Positions 5,499 through 7,043 of a DNA stretch of 7,043 bases are shown one piece after another. The stretch is from Cytophagales bacterium (lineage in GTDB: Bacteria > Bacteroidota > Bacteroidia > Cytophagales > Spirosomataceae), in the NCBI GenBank assembly GCA_028868395.1, contig JAGWUO010000060.1, positions 1 through 7,043 on the forward strand. The letters run 5' to 3'. The first letter of the stretch is position 1, and every line of letters begins with the position of its first letter. The translations under genes were made by a program, and so were the position numbers. The notes below the pieces were generated by a model, which saw only the letters and a list, made by a program, of their open reading frames with translations, was not told the DNA's origin and made no database searches.

Positions 5499-7043
5499 AT
5501 GAAAAAGACTTTATCAATTAATATCGCTGGATTTGTCTTCCACATCGAAGAGGATGCTTTTGCTACCTTAGATGCTTATTTAAAATCCATCCATGCGTAT
5601 TTCGCGTCTTTCGAAGGATCGAAAGAAATAATCGCCGATATCGAATCGAGCATTGCGGAAAAATTCTGGAACATTAGAGAATCAGAAAAGACGGAAGCCA
5701 TTTCACAAGCACATGTGGATGCACTAATTGCTTCTTTAGGAACTATTGCTGATTTCAAGCAAGTGGAAGAGGAAGAAGATAAGAAGGAAGGATATACCGC
5801 CCCTAAATCAGAGGGTGGTCCTAAAATTTTCCGTCGTGACATTACTCGGAAGAAATTAGGTGGAGTAGCAGCTGGTATCGCTCGTTACTTTGAGGTAGAT
5901 CCTATCTGGGTTCGCTTGGTTTTATTAGCTTTGTTAAGTGCGAGTTTCCCTTTATTCCATTTAGGAAACATCGTTTTCTGGGCCTACATTATTCTTTGGG
6001 CTGCCATTCCAGGTGAAATGAATCTGGATGATGATAAATCGTATCGCAAGTTCTACCGTGATCCCGAGAAAAAAGTGATAGGTGGTGTGATGGCTGGTAT
6101 CGCGGCTTATACGGGTTGGGATGTAGGATTATTACGTGTATTAGCAGTTTTGTCAGTGGGTCTTTTTGGCTCAGGTGTGATTGCCTATATCGTGATCTTA
6201 GCGATTACGCCGGAGGCTAAAACGATGAAGGATAAGATGGAGATGACGGGTGAACCTATCACGCTGGAAAATATTGAGAATAATATTAAGAAGAGCATAC
6301 AGCCAGATGAAACGGAAGAAAAAGCGTTAACGAAGGTATTGTTATTCCCTTTTAGAATTTTTGCTACGGTATTCTCCGCCTTGAAAGGACCTTTAAATGT
6401 GCTTAGGTGGATAATTCAAATCTTCTTAGGCGTTATTCTATTGATATTAGGTATAGCGTTTATCATTGCTTTAGGCGCAATCTGTACAGTAGGATTTACG
6501 GGAATTGACCAGGGCCAACTGGTGCATATGGGGCCATTGCCTTTATATTTAATCGCGAAAGATTTTCCATTCTGGGCGGTACCAGCCTTAGTGATGGCTT
6601 TTTTACCTGTCTTTGTTTCGATCGTGATTGCTGGTGTTTCTCTATTAGCGAATCGTAAATTTTACAACAAGACCTATAAGATTGCTTCTACTACGATGGT
6701 AATCGTGGGCTGGATCGGTTTATTTGCAGCGGCAGCTTTTGTGGGACGTAATTTCCAACGCTCAGCCTCTTACAATCAGGTGAATGATATTGCGGTTTCA
6801 GATTCGACGACATATGTATTAGACATTGACAAAAAAGACAACGAGACCATCTGGCAAATGATGTTAGGGGAAAAAGTCGAAGAATTTACGTTTGATTTTG
6901 AAGACGATGAGGATAACCATGATTACAATGAGGAGCGTTTTAATCGTGCGAATATTGAGATCGAAGGCTATGATGGGAAAACGATTCAGGTAATTACCTA
7001 CGCGAAATCACAAGGTTTGACACGTAAAGAGGCGGAGGCAAAT
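5499..7043 (+). CDS. Tandem PspC domain membrane protein (3' end outside window)
   Basis: The first 515 residues of a large membrane protein; the frame is still open at the window end. Residues 1-85 are a soluble domain (KKTLSINIAGFVFHIEEDA, then EIIADIESSIAEKF at 43-56) that to my knowledge precedes PspC in many Bacteroidota proteins. An acidic linker at 89-105 leads to PspC domain 1 (about 111-172, with RKKLGGVAAGIARYFEVDPIWVR) and PspC domain 2 (about 186-240, with KKVIGGVMAGIAAYTGWDV). Each has the basic-GG-AGIA motif followed by a hydrophobic helix or pair. Three more membrane segments lie at about 303-330, 357-384 and 396-416. From 420 on, a polar, strongly acidic region (DFEDDEDNHDYNEE near 466-479) probably begins an extracytoplasmic domain. 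PspC proteins sense or stabilise the inner membrane in the phage-shock response; no PspA or PspF is in view. The ATG at 5499 gives the conserved N-terminus. It is probably controlled by the adjacent PadR. Confidence 0.93.
   Translation, partial: MKKTLSINIAGFVFHIEEDAFATLDAYLKSIHAYFASFEGSKEIIADIESSIAEKFWNIRESEKTEAISQAHVDALIASLGTIADFKQVEEEEDKKEGYTAPKSEGGPKIFRRDITRKKLGGVAAGIARYFEVDPIWVRLVLLALLSASFPLFHLGNIVFWAYIILWAAIPGEMNLDDDKSYRKFYRDPEKKVIGGVMAGIAAYTGWDVGLLRVLAVLSVGLFGSGVIAYIVILAITPEAKTMKDKMEMTGEPITLENIENNIKKSIQPDETEEKALTKVLLFPFRIFATVFSALKGPLNVLRWIIQIFLGVILLILGIAFIIALGAICTVGFTGIDQGQLVHMGPLPLYLIAKDFPFWAVPALVMAFLPVFVSIVIAGVSLLANRKFYNKTYKIASTTMVIVGWIGLFAAAAFVGRNFQRSASYNQVNDIAVSDSTTYVLDIDKKDNETIWQMMLGEKVEEFTFDFEDDEDNHDYNEERFNRANIEIEGYDGKTIQVITYAKSQGLTRKEAEAN

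Noticed and set aside
5576..5842. 88-residue minus-strand frame
   Set aside because: It is antisense to the N-terminal domain of the PspC protein, whose plus-strand frame is open from 5499 to the window end with clear domains.
1..7043. Search for mobile elements, CRISPR arrays, tRNA, rRNA, riboswitches or defence genes
   Set aside because: No transposase, integrase, direct-repeat array, tRNA-like cloverleaf or defence domain was seen, and base composition looks even throughout.

Overview
The window reads as an ordinary chromosomal segment of a member of the Bacteroidota, most likely a Cytophagales-like bacterium. The evidence is a TonB-dependent receptor followed by a DUF4249 lipoprotein, a PorT-type protein of the type IX secretion system next to ubiE, a PadR regulator followed by a tandem PspC protein, a promoter of the Bacteroidota form (TTTG, 19 bp, TAnnTTTG), and A/T-rich gene leaders without clear Shine-Dalgarno sequences. 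Genus cannot be fixed from these genes. I see no RNA gene, insertion sequence, prophage, CRISPR array or defence cassette. Coding density is very high, and the only non-coding stretches longer than about 20 bp are 2803-2875 (about 74 bp) and 5010/5028-5148 (about 120-140 bp).

Layout. (1) Positions 1-1384, plus strand: the 3' end of a TonB-dependent outer membrane receptor, followed after one base by a DUF4249 lipoprotein. The two probably act together at the cell surface on an unknown ligand. (2) Positions 1385-5027, minus strand: four tightly packed genes, in transcription order a membrane sensor histidine kinase, an AEC-family transporter, ubiE (menaquinone methyltransferase) and a PorT-like outer membrane protein. 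Kinase stop and transporter start abut (TAG then ATG). A 74-bp spacer separates transporter and ubiE. ubiE and porT overlap by four bases (GTGA). The stop of porT touches the stop of the convergent DUF4249 gene with no base between them. (3) Positions 5028-5148: a divergent control region with a strong promoter match for padR, enclosed by a perfect inverted repeat that is a good candidate for the PadR operator. (4) Positions 5149-7043, plus strand: padR, then after 11 bp a long membrane protein with two PspC domains that runs off the end of the window.

Functionally, the best-supported regulatory circuit is padR-pspC, which looks autoregulated and probably serves envelope stress or envelope homeostasis. 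The kinase-transporter pair is the least explained unit: no response regulator is present and the periplasmic sensor segment is not one I recognise. UbiE and PorT are housekeeping genes (respiratory quinone, protein secretion) whose adjacency is, to my recollection, seen in other Bacteroidota. I found no clear previously undescribed system; the items below are modest, testable leads.
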